From Micromonospora arborensis (lineage in GTDB: Bacteria > Actinomycetota > Actinomycetes > Mycobacteriales > Micromonosporaceae), in assembly GCF_003205615.1 (NCBI RefSeq), contig NZ_PYBV01000039.1, forward strand, positions 1 to 40,309: a stretch of 40,309 nt of DNA. Reading direction: 5' to 3'. The position numbers were made by a program, and so were the translations under genes. This document shows positions 8,184 through 15,634 of this stretch, piece by piece; positions within the stretch are counted from its first letter, which is position 1, and every line of letters starts with the position of its first letter. The notes beneath the pieces are model-generated. The model saw only the letters and a list, made by a program, of their open reading frames with translations. It ran no database searches and was not told the DNA's origin.

Positions 8184-9644
8184 ATGGCGGCTCGTGGCTT
8201 CCCGTACACCGATCTCAAGGACTTTCTCGCGGCGCTGGAGCGCGCGGGGGAGTTGCGCCGGGTCGACGTCCCGGTCGACCCCACCCTGGAGATCAGCGAG
8301 GTGGTCACCCGCACCGTACGAGCCGGCGGCCCGGCGTTGCTCTTCGAACGTCCGACCCGGGGCGAGATGCCGTTGGCGATCAACCTGTTCGGCACCGAGA
8401 AGCGGATGGCGATGGCTCTCGGCGTCGACTCGCTGGACGAGATCGGCGCTCGGATCGGCGCGCTGGTCAAGCCGGAGCTGCCGGTCGGCTGGTCCGGCAT
8501 CCGTGAGGGCCTCGGCAAGGTCATGCAGCTCAAGTCGGTGCCGCCGCGCAAGGTGAAGACCGCGCCCTGCCAGGAGGTCGTCTACCGGGGCGACGACGTC
8601 GACCTGGACCGGCTGCCGGGGCTGCAGGTCTGGCCCGGCGACGGTGGGATCTTCCACAACTACGGGCTGACCCACACCAAGCACCCGGAGACCGGCAAGC
8701 GCAACCTGGGCCTGTACCGCCTCCAGCAGCACGGTCGCAACACCCTGGGCATGCACTGGCAGATCCACAAGGACTCGACCGCCCACCACGCGGTCGCCGA
8801 GCGGCTCGGGCAGCGCCTGCCGGTCGCGGTCGCGATCGGTTGCGACCCGGTCGTCTCGTACGCGGCCAGCGCCCCGCTGCCCGGCGACATCGACGAATAC
8901 CTGTTCGCCGGCTTCCTGCGTGGCGAGCGGGTGGAGATGGTCGACTGCCTCACCGTGCCGTTGCAGGTGCCGGCGCACGCGCAGATCGTGCTGGAGGGCT
9001 ACCTGGAGCCCGGTGAGCGGCTGCCCGAGGGCCCGTTCGGCGACCACACCGGCTTCTACACCCCGGTCGAGCCGTTCCCCGTGCTGCACATCGAGGCGAT
9101 GACCATGCAGCGCAAGCCGGTCTACCACTCGATCGTCACCTCGCAGCCGCCGCAGGAGGACCACGGCCTCGGCAAGGCCACCGAGCGGATCTTCCAGCCG
9201 CTGCTCAAGCTCATGATCCCGGACATCGTCGACTACGACCTGCCGGCCGCCGGTGTCTTCCACAACTGCGCGATCGTGTCGATCCGCAAGCGCTACCCGA
9301 AGCACGCCCAGAAGGTGATGAACGCGATCTGGGGCGCGCACCTGATGTCGCTCACCAAGCTGATCGTGATCGTCGACGAGGACTGCGACGTGCACGACTA
9401 CAACGAGGTCGCGTTCCGTGCCTTCGGCAACGTCGACTACGCGCGCGACCTGCTGGTCACCGAGGGCCCGGTGGACCACCTCGACCACTCGTCGTACCAG
9501 CAGTTCTGGGGCGGCAAGGCCGGTGTCGACGCGACCCGCAAGCTGCCCACCGAGGGCTACACCCGCGGTTGGCCGGAGGAGATGCGCATGAGCCCAGAGG
9601 TCACCGCCCTGGTCGACAAGCGCTGGAAGGAATACGGGATCTGA
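8184..9644 (+). CDS. mqnL: UbiD-family decarboxylase of the futalosine menaquinone pathway (MqnL-like)
   Basis: A 486-residue prenylated-FMN-dependent decarboxylase. In actinobacteria using the futalosine route, UbiD-, UbiA- and UbiX-like proteins (SCO4490-4492 in Streptomyces) turn 1,4-dihydroxy-6-naphthoate into demethylmenaquinone. The prFMN-binding region is visible around 171-195 (GKRNLGLYRLQ, NTLGMHWQIHKD) and the catalytic acid region around 280-290 (PEGPFGDHTGFY, E282). Length is typical. The open frame runs upstream to 7962, but ATG 8184, followed by GFPYTDLKDFLAALE as in the family, is the likely start. Its TGA overlaps the ATG of the UbiA-like gene by one base. Confidence 0.92.
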   Translation: MAARGFPYTDLKDFLAALERAGELRRVDVPVDPTLEISEVVTRTVRAGGPALLFERPTRGEMPLAINLFGTEKRMAMALGVDSLDEIGARIGALVKPELPVGWSGIREGLGKVMQLKSVPPRKVKTAPCQEVVYRGDDVDLDRLPGLQVWPGDGGIFHNYGLTHTKHPETGKRNLGLYRLQQHGRNTLGMHWQIHKDSTAHHAVAERLGQRLPVAVAIGCDPVVSYAASAPLPGDIDEYLFAGFLRGERVEMVDCLTVPLQVPAHAQIVLEGYLEPGERLPEGPFGDHTGFYTPVEPFPVLHIEAMTMQRKPVYHSIVTSQPPQEDHGLGKATERIFQPLLKLMIPDIVDYDLPAAGVFHNCAIVSIRKRYPKHAQKVMNAIWGAHLMSLTKLIVIVDEDCDVHDYNEVAFRAFGNVDYARDLLVTEGPVDHLDHSSYQQFWGGKAGVDATRKLPTEGYTRGWPEEMRMSPEVTALVDKRWKEYGI

Positions 9645-10618
9645 TGGCCACCACCGACAACCCCCGCGATCTTGCATTTTCGGTCCCCGATCCGTCCCCT
9701 TCCTCCCCGTCCGTCGAGACGGAAAGTGCACGATCGCCGGGGAAGGTGCGGGCGTTCCTGGACCTCGTCAAGATCGAGCATTCCGTCTTCGCGTTGCCGT
9801 TCGCGTTCCTCTCGGCGCTCGCCGCCATGCAGGTCAACGGCGGCCGGGTGCGCTGGGTCGACCTGCTGCTGATCACCGTGGCGATGGTCGGGGCGCGGAC
9901 GTTCGCGATGGCCGCCAACCGGATCCTCGATCGGCAGATCGACGCGCGGAACCCGCGTACCGCCGGCCGGGAACTGGTGACCGGGGCGGTGAGCGTGCGG
10001 ACGGCCTGGACCGGCGCGGCCGTCGCGTTGGTGGTCTTCCTCGTCGCCGCCGCCCTGCTCAACCCGCTCTGCCTGGTGCTCGCGCCGCTCGCCGTGGTGC
10101 CGCTGGTCGTCTACCCCTACGCCAAGCGGTTCACCAACTGGCCGCACGCCATCCTCGGGGTCGCCCAGGCGGTCGGCCCGGTCGGTGCGTGGCTGGCGGT
10201 CACCGGCACGCTCAACGGCTCCGGGCCGGCCTGGCTGCTCGGTGCCGCGGTCGGGCTGTGGATCGGCGGCTTCGACCTGATCTACGCCTGCCAGGATTCC
10301 GAGATCGACCGGGTGATCGGCGTGCACAGCGTGCCGGCCCGGTACGGTCGGCGCTTCGCGCTGCACGCCTCCACGGTGGCGCACGTGGTGACCTTCGCGC
10401 TGTTCGTCTGGTTCGGCGACCTGATCGGCCTGGGCTGGCTCTGGTGGATCGGGCTTGCGCTGACCGCTGTCGCGTTCGGCTACCAGCACCTGGTGGTCAC
10501 GCCGACCGACCTGAGCAAGGTCAACCGGGCGTTCTTCACCGCCAACGGGTTCGTTGGCATCGTGCTGTTCGTCTTCGCCCTGCTCGATCTGGTGATCCGG
10601 CTCGACCTACGACCCTGA
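9644..10618 (+). CDS. mqnP: UbiA-family prenyltransferase, menaquinone biosynthesis (MqnP)
   Basis: A 324-residue polytopic membrane enzyme that attaches the polyprenyl chain to the naphthoate ring. The first aspartate-rich motif is NRILDRQID at 92-100, the second is DSEID at 218-222; both bind magnesium-diphosphate. About eight hydrophobic segments follow a 30-residue soluble N-terminus rich in Ser and Pro. The ATG at 9644 shares a base with the UbiD-like stop, so the longer upstream frame is not used. Its last 12 bases overlap the 3' end of the terpene synthase gene on the other strand. Context with UbiD and UbiX partners supports MqnP over a heme O or ubiquinone role. Confidence 0.92.
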   Translation: MATTDNPRDLAFSVPDPSPSSPSVETESARSPGKVRAFLDLVKIEHSVFALPFAFLSALAAMQVNGGRVRWVDLLLITVAMVGARTFAMAANRILDRQIDARNPRTAGRELVTGAVSVRTAWTGAAVALVVFLVAAALLNPLCLVLAPLAVVPLVVYPYAKRFTNWPHAILGVAQAVGPVGAWLAVTGTLNGSGPAWLLGAAVGLWIGGFDLIYACQDSEIDRVIGVHSVPARYGRRFALHASTVAHVVTFALFVWFGDLIGLGWLWWIGLALTAVAFGYQHLVVTPTDLSKVNRAFFTANGFVGIVLFVFALLDLVIRLDLRP

Positions 10619-11590
10619 GGCTGGCCGAGCGGCCCCGACGGGGTAGCGGGCGCTCTCCACGGTCCAGTCGATGGTGCCGCGGACGGCGTACGCGACCCCG
10701 TCGAGATGGTCGGCGACGACCTCGTCCAACGCCCGGCCGAACGACGGCACCTCGGCCCGCAGCGCGACGAAGCGCCGCATCGACTCCCGCCAGCGCTCGG
10801 CGGCGCGTTCGACCGCCTCCGTCGACGGCACGGCCAGCTCGCCCTGTATGGCCAGGACCAGGTTGTGCCCGCCCGCGGTGGCCCGGTCCCGATCCAGCGA
10901 GGCCAGGTCGTTGTACCAGGAGAGCAGGTCGTTGCCGACGTGGCCGATCTGGCGCAGCAGTGGGTGGTGGTAGACCGGGTCGGGCAACGGTCGACCGCTG
11001 GCGAACTCCGCCAGCGAGTACGACACCTCCGCCGCCGAGGTCGCCCGTCGCAAATCGACGTACTCGTCGACGGTGGGTCGGTGGCCGGCCTCCTTGTTGA
11101 CCGCCTCCCGGCAGGTGCCGTCGAGGTGGCGGGCCACCGAGTCGACGAAGCGCAGCCGCCACCGCGACGGCATCCGGCGGCGCGGTTCCCGCCACGCCAG
11201 CACCAGCAGGCGCCGCAGCGGGCCGTTCAGTCCGGCCTGACGTGGTCGGGGGCCCTCGTTCAGCAGTGTCAGCGTGCCGTTGCGCAGTGCCCGGATCTGC
11301 TCCGGGGTGAGCCGGCCCGGCCCGTCGCAGGCATCATCGACCAGGAAGAACCAGGTGAAAAGGGCAGTCAGCACCCGCAGGTCGGCTTCGGTCGCCTCCG
11401 GGTAGAGCCGCCCGGCATACCGGGCGAAGGCTCCCCGGGCCAGCCGGTGCAGCGCCGCGTCGTCCAGCGGGAGGCCAAGCTCGGGCAGCACGCCGAGCAG
11501 CCACTCCTGCACCCGGTCGGCGTGCGGTGAGAGCCGGGACAGGATCGGACATTCGGCACGCAGCGCCCAGAGGATCTCGTCGGTCGTCAC
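10607..11590 (-). CDS. Class I terpene synthase
   Basis: A 327-residue soluble terpene cyclase. The aspartate-rich metal motif is D85-D-A-C-D89 after TWFFLV, and the NSE-type triad is N220, S224 and D228 in NDLLSWYND. A C-terminal RY pair (ESARYP) matches the RY motif of bacterial cyclases. The triad ends in Asp rather than the usual Glu. GTG start at 11590 with an AGGAGG site. It lies on the opposite strand between the UbiA- and UbiX-like genes and overlaps the former tail-to-tail. Family is clear; product (probably a C15 or C20 hydrocarbon or alcohol) cannot be told from sequence. No P450 or other tailoring gene is adjacent. Confidence 0.87.
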   Translation of the reverse strand: MTTDEILWALRAECPILSRLSPHADRVQEWLLGVLPELGLPLDDAALHRLARGAFARYAGRLYPEATEADLRVLTALFTWFFLVDDACDGPGRLTPEQIRALRNGTLTLLNEGPRPRQAGLNGPLRRLLVLAWREPRRRMPSRWRLRFVDSVARHLDGTCREAVNKEAGHRPTVDEYVDLRRATSAAEVSYSLAEFASGRPLPDPVYHHPLLRQIGHVGNDLLSWYNDLASLDRDRATAGGHNLVLAIQGELAVPSTEAVERAAERWRESMRRFVALRAEVPSFGRALDEVVADHLDGVAYAVRGTIDWTVESARYPVGAARPASGS

Positions 11591-11742
11591 CGATGCCTCC
11601 TGTGCGAGATGGTGCCGGTGCGAATCGCCAGCGGCAGCATGTCAGGTCGACGGGATGCCCAGCTACCCGCCGGAGGTGTCGGAACGGCCATCCCGGGGGG
11701 GTGCTCCACCAGCGGACCAGCCGGACCAGGCAGGCTGGGGGC

Positions 11743-12372
11743 ATGCGGGAACCATGGGTGGTCGGGGTCTCCGGGGCCTCCGGCACGCCGTACGCGGCGG
11801 CCGTCATCGGAGGGCTGCTCGACGCGGGCGAGCCGGTGGATCTGATCGTGTCCCGGGCGGCGCGACTCACCGTGCTCGACGAGACCGGCCGGCCGTTTCG
11901 CGACGGGCACTGGGCCGAGGACCTCGCCGCCTGGCTTGGCCGGGATCTGACCGGGGCTGATGTGCGGCACTGGCCGGCTGGTGACCTCGCGGCCGGGCCG
12001 AGCAGCGGCTCCTACCGGGTACGCGGGATGGCCGTCGTCCCGGCCAGCACGGCAGCCTGCGCGGGGATCGCGATCGGGCTCTCCAAGGACCTGTTGCAGC
12101 GTGCCGCCGAGGTCAACCTCAAGGAACGGCGCCCCGTGGTGGTGGTCCCCCGGGAGACACCGGTGACCCGCAGCCACCTGGAGCACCTGATGGCGCTGCA
12201 CGACGCCGGCGCGGTGGTGCTGCCGGCCAGCCCCGGCTTCTACGGGGCCGGGGCGGCGGCCAGCGCCCAGCAGTTGGTCGACTTCGTGGCCGGCAAGGTG
12301 CTGGACGCGCTCGGCGTCCCGCACACGCTGTTCCGGAGGTGGTCCGGTCAGCTCGGCGCGGCCCGGAGCTGA
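11743..12372 (+). CDS. mqnM: UbiX-family flavin prenyltransferase (MqnM-like)
   Basis: A 209-residue flavoprotein that prenylates reduced FMN with dimethylallyl phosphate, making the cofactor for the UbiD-like decarboxylase encoded at 8184. The N-terminal flavin loop is GVSGASGTPYA (residues 8-18), SSGSYRV and PASTAACAGIA follow in mid-protein, and the segment VVVPRETP is typical of UbiX. Length is normal. ATG 11743 is chosen by family N-terminus; the upstream extension to 11527 is antisense to the terpene synthase. The ribosome site is weak. It is separated from its UbiD and UbiA partners by the opposite-strand terpene synthase, so it needs its own promoter in the 152-bp gap. Confidence 0.92.
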   Translation: MREPWVVGVSGASGTPYAAAVIGGLLDAGEPVDLIVSRAARLTVLDETGRPFRDGHWAEDLAAWLGRDLTGADVRHWPAGDLAAGPSSGSYRVRGMAVVPASTAACAGIAIGLSKDLLQRAAEVNLKERRPVVVVPRETPVTRSHLEHLMALHDAGAVVLPASPGFYGAGAAASAQQLVDFVAGKVLDALGVPHTLFRRWSGQLGAARS

Positions 12373-12426
12373 GTCGTCCGCCCGGCGCGTGTCGTGATGC
12401 CGCCCGGCCGGTGGGCCGGAGCGGGG

Positions 12427-12454
12427 CGCGGACCGGACTGGTGTCCGGTCCGCG
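12427..12454. terminator. Bidirectional terminator hairpin
   Basis: A perfect 12-bp stem (12427-12438 with 12443-12454) around the loop TGGT, followed on the + side by a T-richer stretch. It sits between the convergent stops of the UbiX-like and BldC-like genes and suits both. Confidence 0.75.
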
Positions 12455-12474
12455 TTGCGTTTGTCCGCACCAGT

Positions 12475-12741
12475 TCAGTACATGCCGGCGTTGGCCGGAC
12501 CCGGCCCCGTGGATGCGGCCGGCCCCACATTGCGTGGCTTTCCGACCTCGTCCACTTCGTCCAGCATGCCCTCCCCCTCAAGCAGGGCTCGCACCTCGGA
12601 TTCCCGAAACCGGCGATGCCCGCCTGGAGTCCGGATGCTTCCTATCCGGCCGGCCGCCGCCCATCTCGTCACAGTCTTCGGGTCCACCCGAAACAGCGCG
12701 GCGACCTCACCCGGTGTCAGCAGGCGATCTCCAGTGTCCAC
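12475..12741 (-). CDS. BldC-family MerR-type DNA-binding protein
   Basis: An 88-residue regulator. Residues 7-55 form a winged helix-turn-helix of the BldC/MerR type (LLTPGEVAALFRVDPKTVTRW then GSIRTPGGHRRF), close to Streptomyces BldC, which binds as head-to-tail oligomers on direct repeats. Unlike the roughly 68-residue BldC, it has an extra tail of about 30 residues: acidic (EGEGMLDEVDEV) then Gly/Pro/Ala rich. GTG at 12741 is preferred to upstream ATGs because an AGGAGG site lies about six bases before it. Divergent from the Lrp-like gene with 269 bp between. Whether it is the BldC orthologue or a paralogue cannot be decided here. Confidence 0.85.
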   Translation of the reverse strand: MDTGDRLLTPGEVAALFRVDPKTVTRWAAAGRIGSIRTPGGHRRFRESEVRALLEGEGMLDEVDEVGKPRNVGPAASTGPGPANAGMY

Positions 12742-12927
12742 AGCCCCCTCCTCGCGTCGACGAAGCCCCTGGCTGAACACACTGCCCCCGGCTGGTGCGA
12801 GCCCAGAGCCGTCATGAGGGACGTATGGCAATTACAGCACCAGGGACCTGGCCTGTCCGCCAAACGCGAAAAATGCACTGACTGGGAAGTTAGTAAATGC
12901 TACTGGTGCAACCCCTGCCTTGACCGT

Positions 12928-12998
12928 CTGTTTGTGAACAGTTACTCACTGCTCAGTCCAACGGATGCCGAAGGCGTCGCGTTACGCCTAACCGGTTA
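12928..12998. promoter_or_regulatory. Palindromes in the divergent BldC-like/Lrp-like promoter region
   Basis: Two palindromes lie upstream of the Lrp-like start at 13011: CTGTTTGTGAACAG at 12928-12941 (5-bp perfect arms) and TAACCGGTTA at 12989-12998 (perfect 10 bp). The region from 12840 to 13000 is less GC-rich than its surroundings, as promoters here are. A TTGACC at 12920-12925 could be a -35 element. Autoregulation by the Lrp-like protein is a reasonable guess; nothing proves which protein binds. Confidence 0.35.
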
Positions 12999-13010
12999 AG
13001 GTCACTCTCC

Positions 13011-13469
13011 GTGGACGCCATCGACCTGAGCCTCGTCGACCTGCTGCGCAGCAACGCACGCCTCTCGTACGCCGAGTTGGCCCGACAGGTGGGCCTCTCG
13101 GCCCCGGCCGTACACGAGCGGGTCGGCAAGCTGGAGAGCAGCGGCGTCGTCCGCGGCTACCGCGCGGACGTGGCCCCGGAGGCGATCGGGCTGGGAGTCA
13201 CCGCGCTGATCGGCATCGTCGAGGACTCCGGTGCCGACAGCGACGACATGCTGGAGTCGCTGCGGGTGCTGCCCGAGATCGAGTCCTGCTACTTCATGGC
13301 CGGCGTGGAGTCGTTCCTGCTCAAGGCGCGGGTTGGCACGATCGCCGAGCTGGAGCAGCTGATCGTGCGGCTGAACCGGACCCCCGGGGTCGCCTCCACC
13401 CGTACCGCCATCGCGCTCTCCACGAAGTGGGAGAACCGGCCCCAGCCGGTCGGCCCGCCCGCGGCCTGA
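13011..13469 (+). CDS. Lrp/AsnC-family transcriptional regulator
   Basis: A 152-residue protein with an N-terminal helix-turn-helix (residues 3-50, LSYAELARQVGLSAPAVHERVGKLE) and a C-terminal RAM ligand-binding domain (about 60-140). Members form dimers to octamers and respond to amino acids or related small molecules. GTG start at 13011, no clear Shine-Dalgarno, possibly near-leaderless. An AsnC-type gene also lies among the menaquinone genes of Streptomyces as I recall it, so the neighbourhood may be conserved. The last 15 residues are a Pro-rich tail. Confidence 0.9.
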   Translation: MDAIDLSLVDLLRSNARLSYAELARQVGLSAPAVHERVGKLESSGVVRGYRADVAPEAIGLGVTALIGIVEDSGADSDDMLESLRVLPEIESCYFMAGVESFLLKARVGTIAELEQLIVRLNRTPGVASTRTAIALSTKWENRPQPVGPPAA

Positions 13470-13519
13470 CAGCCACGTACCCCTGGTGTCGCCCGGTCGG
13501 CCGGCGGTAGCGTGCGCCG

Positions 13520-13777
13520 ATGACCGTGCCGGCACGCCGAGTGGCCGTGGTGACCGGCGCTGCCGGAGGTCTGGGCGGCGCCATCGCACTGCACGCCGAC
13601 GGCTGGTCGGTGCTGCTCACCGACCTCGACGCGGCGGCGGTGGCCACCGCCGCGGCACCGCTCGGCGGATGGTCCGCTGTCCTGGACGTCCGGGACGAGG
13701 ACGCCTGCGCCGACATCGCCGCCAACGACGCCGGACCGGCGCTGACCCCCCGCTGGCCTGCTTGCTACGTTTCCGGC
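13520..13777 (+). pseudogene. N-terminal remnant of a short-chain dehydrogenase (SDR)
   Basis: This stretch translates, from an ATG at 13520, to an SDR Rossmann start: VAVVTGAAGGLGGAI (glycine-rich NAD(P) motif) then WSVLLTDLDAAAVATAAAP and LDVRDEDACADIA. The nucleotide-binding turn and the acidic residue after beta-2 are present, but about three residues appear missing after GGAI, and the sequence degenerates at NDAGPALT where the NNAG motif would be. The catalytic Ser-Tyr-Lys half is absent. The frame stays open into the downstream PLP enzyme, giving a 449-residue fused frame. Most likely a deletion relic upstream of a separate gene; a true fusion is less likely. Confidence 0.65.
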
Positions 13778-14869
13778 GTGACTCATCTCGACCGGTGCGA
13801 CGCGGCCAGCCGGACCTGGGTGACGGAGGCGATCGCCGCCGTCGAGGCGGACGCGAACCGCTCGGCCGACACCCACCTGCTGCCGTTTCCGCTGCCCCGG
13901 AAATGGGGGATCGACCTCTACCTCAAGGACGAGTCGTCGCACCCCACCGGCTCGCTGAAGCACCGACTGGCCCGCTCGCTGTTCCTCTACGGGCTCTGCA
14001 ACGGCTGGATCGGGCCGCGCACCACGATCGTCGAAGCGTCGTCGGGCTCCACGGCGGTCTCCGAGGCGTACTTCGCCCGGATGCTCGGGCTGCCGTTCAT
14101 CGCGGTGATGCCCTCGTCCACCTCGCCCGAGAAGATCACGCAGATCGAGTTCCAGGGCGGCCGGTGCCACCTGGTGGACGACCCGGCGACCGTGGTGGTC
14201 GAGGCCCGCTGGCTCGCGGAGGATTCCGGCGGGCACTTCATGGACCAGTTCACCTACGCCGAGCGGGCGACCGACTGGCGGGGCAACAACAACATCGCCG
14301 AGTCGATCTACGCGCAGTTGGAGTTGGAGCGGCACCCGATCCCGGCCTGGGTCGTGGTGGGTGCCGGCACCGGGGGCACCAGCGCGACAATCGGCCGGTA
14401 CGCCCGCTACCGCCGGCTCCCCACCAAGCTCTGCGTCGTCGACCCGGAGAACTCGGCGTTCTACCCAGCGTGGCTGGCCGCCGACTGGTCGGTGCGTACC
14501 GGGAAGGGCTCCCGGATCGAGGGGATCGGTCGCCCCACCGTGGAGGCCTCGTTCCTGCCCTCGGTGGTGGACCGGATGGTCCAGGTGCCGGACGCGGCGT
14601 CGCTGGCCGCCATGCGCGCCGGTTCGGCGGTGCTCGGCCGGCGCGTTGGCGGCTCCACCGGCACCAACCTGTGGGGGGCGTTCGGCCTGATCGCCGAGAT
14701 GCTCGCCGAGGGCCGGACCGGCTCGGTGGTCACCCTGATCTGCGACCCGGGCGATCGGTACGCCGACACCTACTACGCCGACGACTGGGTCGCCGCGCAG
14801 GGCCTCGACCTGACACCGCACCTGGCCACGATCGAACGCTTCCTGACCAGCGGCAGCTGGCCCGTCTGA
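13778..14869 (+). CDS. PLP-dependent cysteine synthase-family protein (Cds1-like cysteine desulfhydrase)
   Basis: A 363-residue fold type II PLP enzyme. The Schiff-base lysine is K61 in HPTGSLKHRLA, the phosphate-binding glycine loop is GAGTGGTSATIG, and EASSGSTAVSEA is the substrate loop. It resembles mycobacterial Cds1 (Rv3684), which releases sulfide from L-cysteine, rather than CysK or CysM, which have different substrate loops. GTG at 13778 is the likely start because family members begin a few residues before the helix CDAASRTWVTEAI; the frame is open upstream through an SDR relic to 13520. Convergent with the glycolipid-binding-like gene. Confidence 0.85.
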   Translation: MTHLDRCDAASRTWVTEAIAAVEADANRSADTHLLPFPLPRKWGIDLYLKDESSHPTGSLKHRLARSLFLYGLCNGWIGPRTTIVEASSGSTAVSEAYFARMLGLPFIAVMPSSTSPEKITQIEFQGGRCHLVDDPATVVVEARWLAEDSGGHFMDQFTYAERATDWRGNNNIAESIYAQLELERHPIPAWVVVGAGTGGTSATIGRYARYRRLPTKLCVVDPENSAFYPAWLAADWSVRTGKGSRIEGIGRPTVEASFLPSVVDRMVQVPDAASLAAMRAGSAVLGRRVGGSTGTNLWGAFGLIAEMLAEGRTGSVVTLICDPGDRYADTYYADDWVAAQGLDLTPHLATIERFLTSGSWPV

Positions 14870-14874
14870 GCCCT

Positions 14875-14895
14875 GTCGGCGTCGTATCCGCCGAC
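14875..14895. terminator. Small hairpin between convergent genes
   Basis: GTCGGC at 14875-14880 pairs with GCCGAC at 14890-14895 over a nine-base loop, in the 37-bp gap between two convergent stops. Short stem, so a weak candidate. Confidence 0.35.
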
Positions 14896-14906
14896 GTCGG
14901 TGCTGT

Positions 14907-15536
14907 TCAGCGCGGGTCGATCCGTTCGGCCAGCCCGGGATAGCGCACCACGTAGCCGCTGTCGTCCAGATCGATGTCGGCGGTGAAGGTGCCGCTGGCG
15001 AACCGTACCCGACCCGGCCCGAGCCCGGTGTAGATCTGCTCCGCCGGCACCACCTCCAAGCCGGGCAGCAACACCCACGCGACGGTGATCCGGTGTGCCA
15101 GGTCGGCCGGCTCGGCGGCCAGCCTGAGCCGGTGGACCGGCAGGGTGTTGAACAGTGGCGACCCACTCAGGTCGACGTCGAGTGCGTCGGCCAGCCGGTC
15201 GGGGTCATCGGTGCCCGGCAGGCCGGCCCGGGGATGACCGGCCGCGACCAGCGCGGCGTCCAGGTCACCCTGCTCAGCGGTGGTCACCCGCCACCGGCCG
15301 GCGGCCCGCTCCAGCGTCACTCTGCGCAGCCAGCCCGGCCCTTCGGCCTCGACCTCGACGCGGGCGGCGGCCCAGTCCGGCGTGGTGGTGAGCTGGTAGC
15401 GGGCGGTCCAGGGGATCGGGTCCACGGCAAGCAGGGTGCCCCGGGCCGCCAAGCCGTGGCCGTCGTCGAGCAGCACCTGTTCGCTGCCTGCGGTGTCCGT
15501 CCGGGACCAGAAGATCGACTTCGGCATCGTCGGCAT
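14907..15536 (-). CDS. Putative glycolipid-binding domain protein (PF06475-like)
   Basis: A 209-residue, beta-rich soluble protein. The opening SIFWSRTDTAGSEQVLL, the mid-protein DVDLSGSPLFNTLPVHRL, and the end GTFTADIDLDDSGYVVRYPGL follow the pattern of the putative glycolipid-binding family (structure known from Pseudomonas PA1994, function not established). No signal peptide. Two ATG codons nine bases apart (15536 and 15527) are both possible and neither has a good ribosome site. Its stop faces that of the Cds1-like gene. Function should be read as unknown. Confidence 0.75.
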   Translation of the reverse strand: MPTMPKSIFWSRTDTAGSEQVLLDDGHGLAARGTLLAVDPIPWTARYQLTTTPDWAAARVEVEAEGPGWLRRVTLERAAGRWRVTTAEQGDLDAALVAAGHPRAGLPGTDDPDRLADALDVDLSGSPLFNTLPVHRLRLAAEPADLAHRITVAWVLLPGLEVVPAEQIYTGLGPGRVRFASGTFTADIDLDDSGYVVRYPGLAERIDPR

Positions 15537-15581
15537 GAGCCGGACGTTACGCGACCGGGCCGGCATCGGCAGGGCATGCGC

Positions 15582-15619
15582 GAACGCCGCCGCGGAGCGT
15601 GGGCTCCGCGACGGCGTTC
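15582..15619 (-). terminator. Terminator hairpin after the DEAD-box helicase gene
   Basis: A 17-bp stem with one mismatch (15582-15598 with 15603-15619) closed by the tetraloop GTGG, 15 bases past the helicase stop. Very stable; no T-tract. Confidence 0.75.
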
Positions 15620-15634
15620 AGTGGATCAGTGGAA

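Noticed and set aside
7794..9731. A 645-codon minus-strand frame
   Set aside because: It is antisense to the clear UbiD-like gene and shows no domain.
12394..12999. A 201-codon + strand frame over the BldC-like gene
   Set aside because: It is antisense to a clear helix-turn-helix gene, crosses a promoter region and has no family resemblance.
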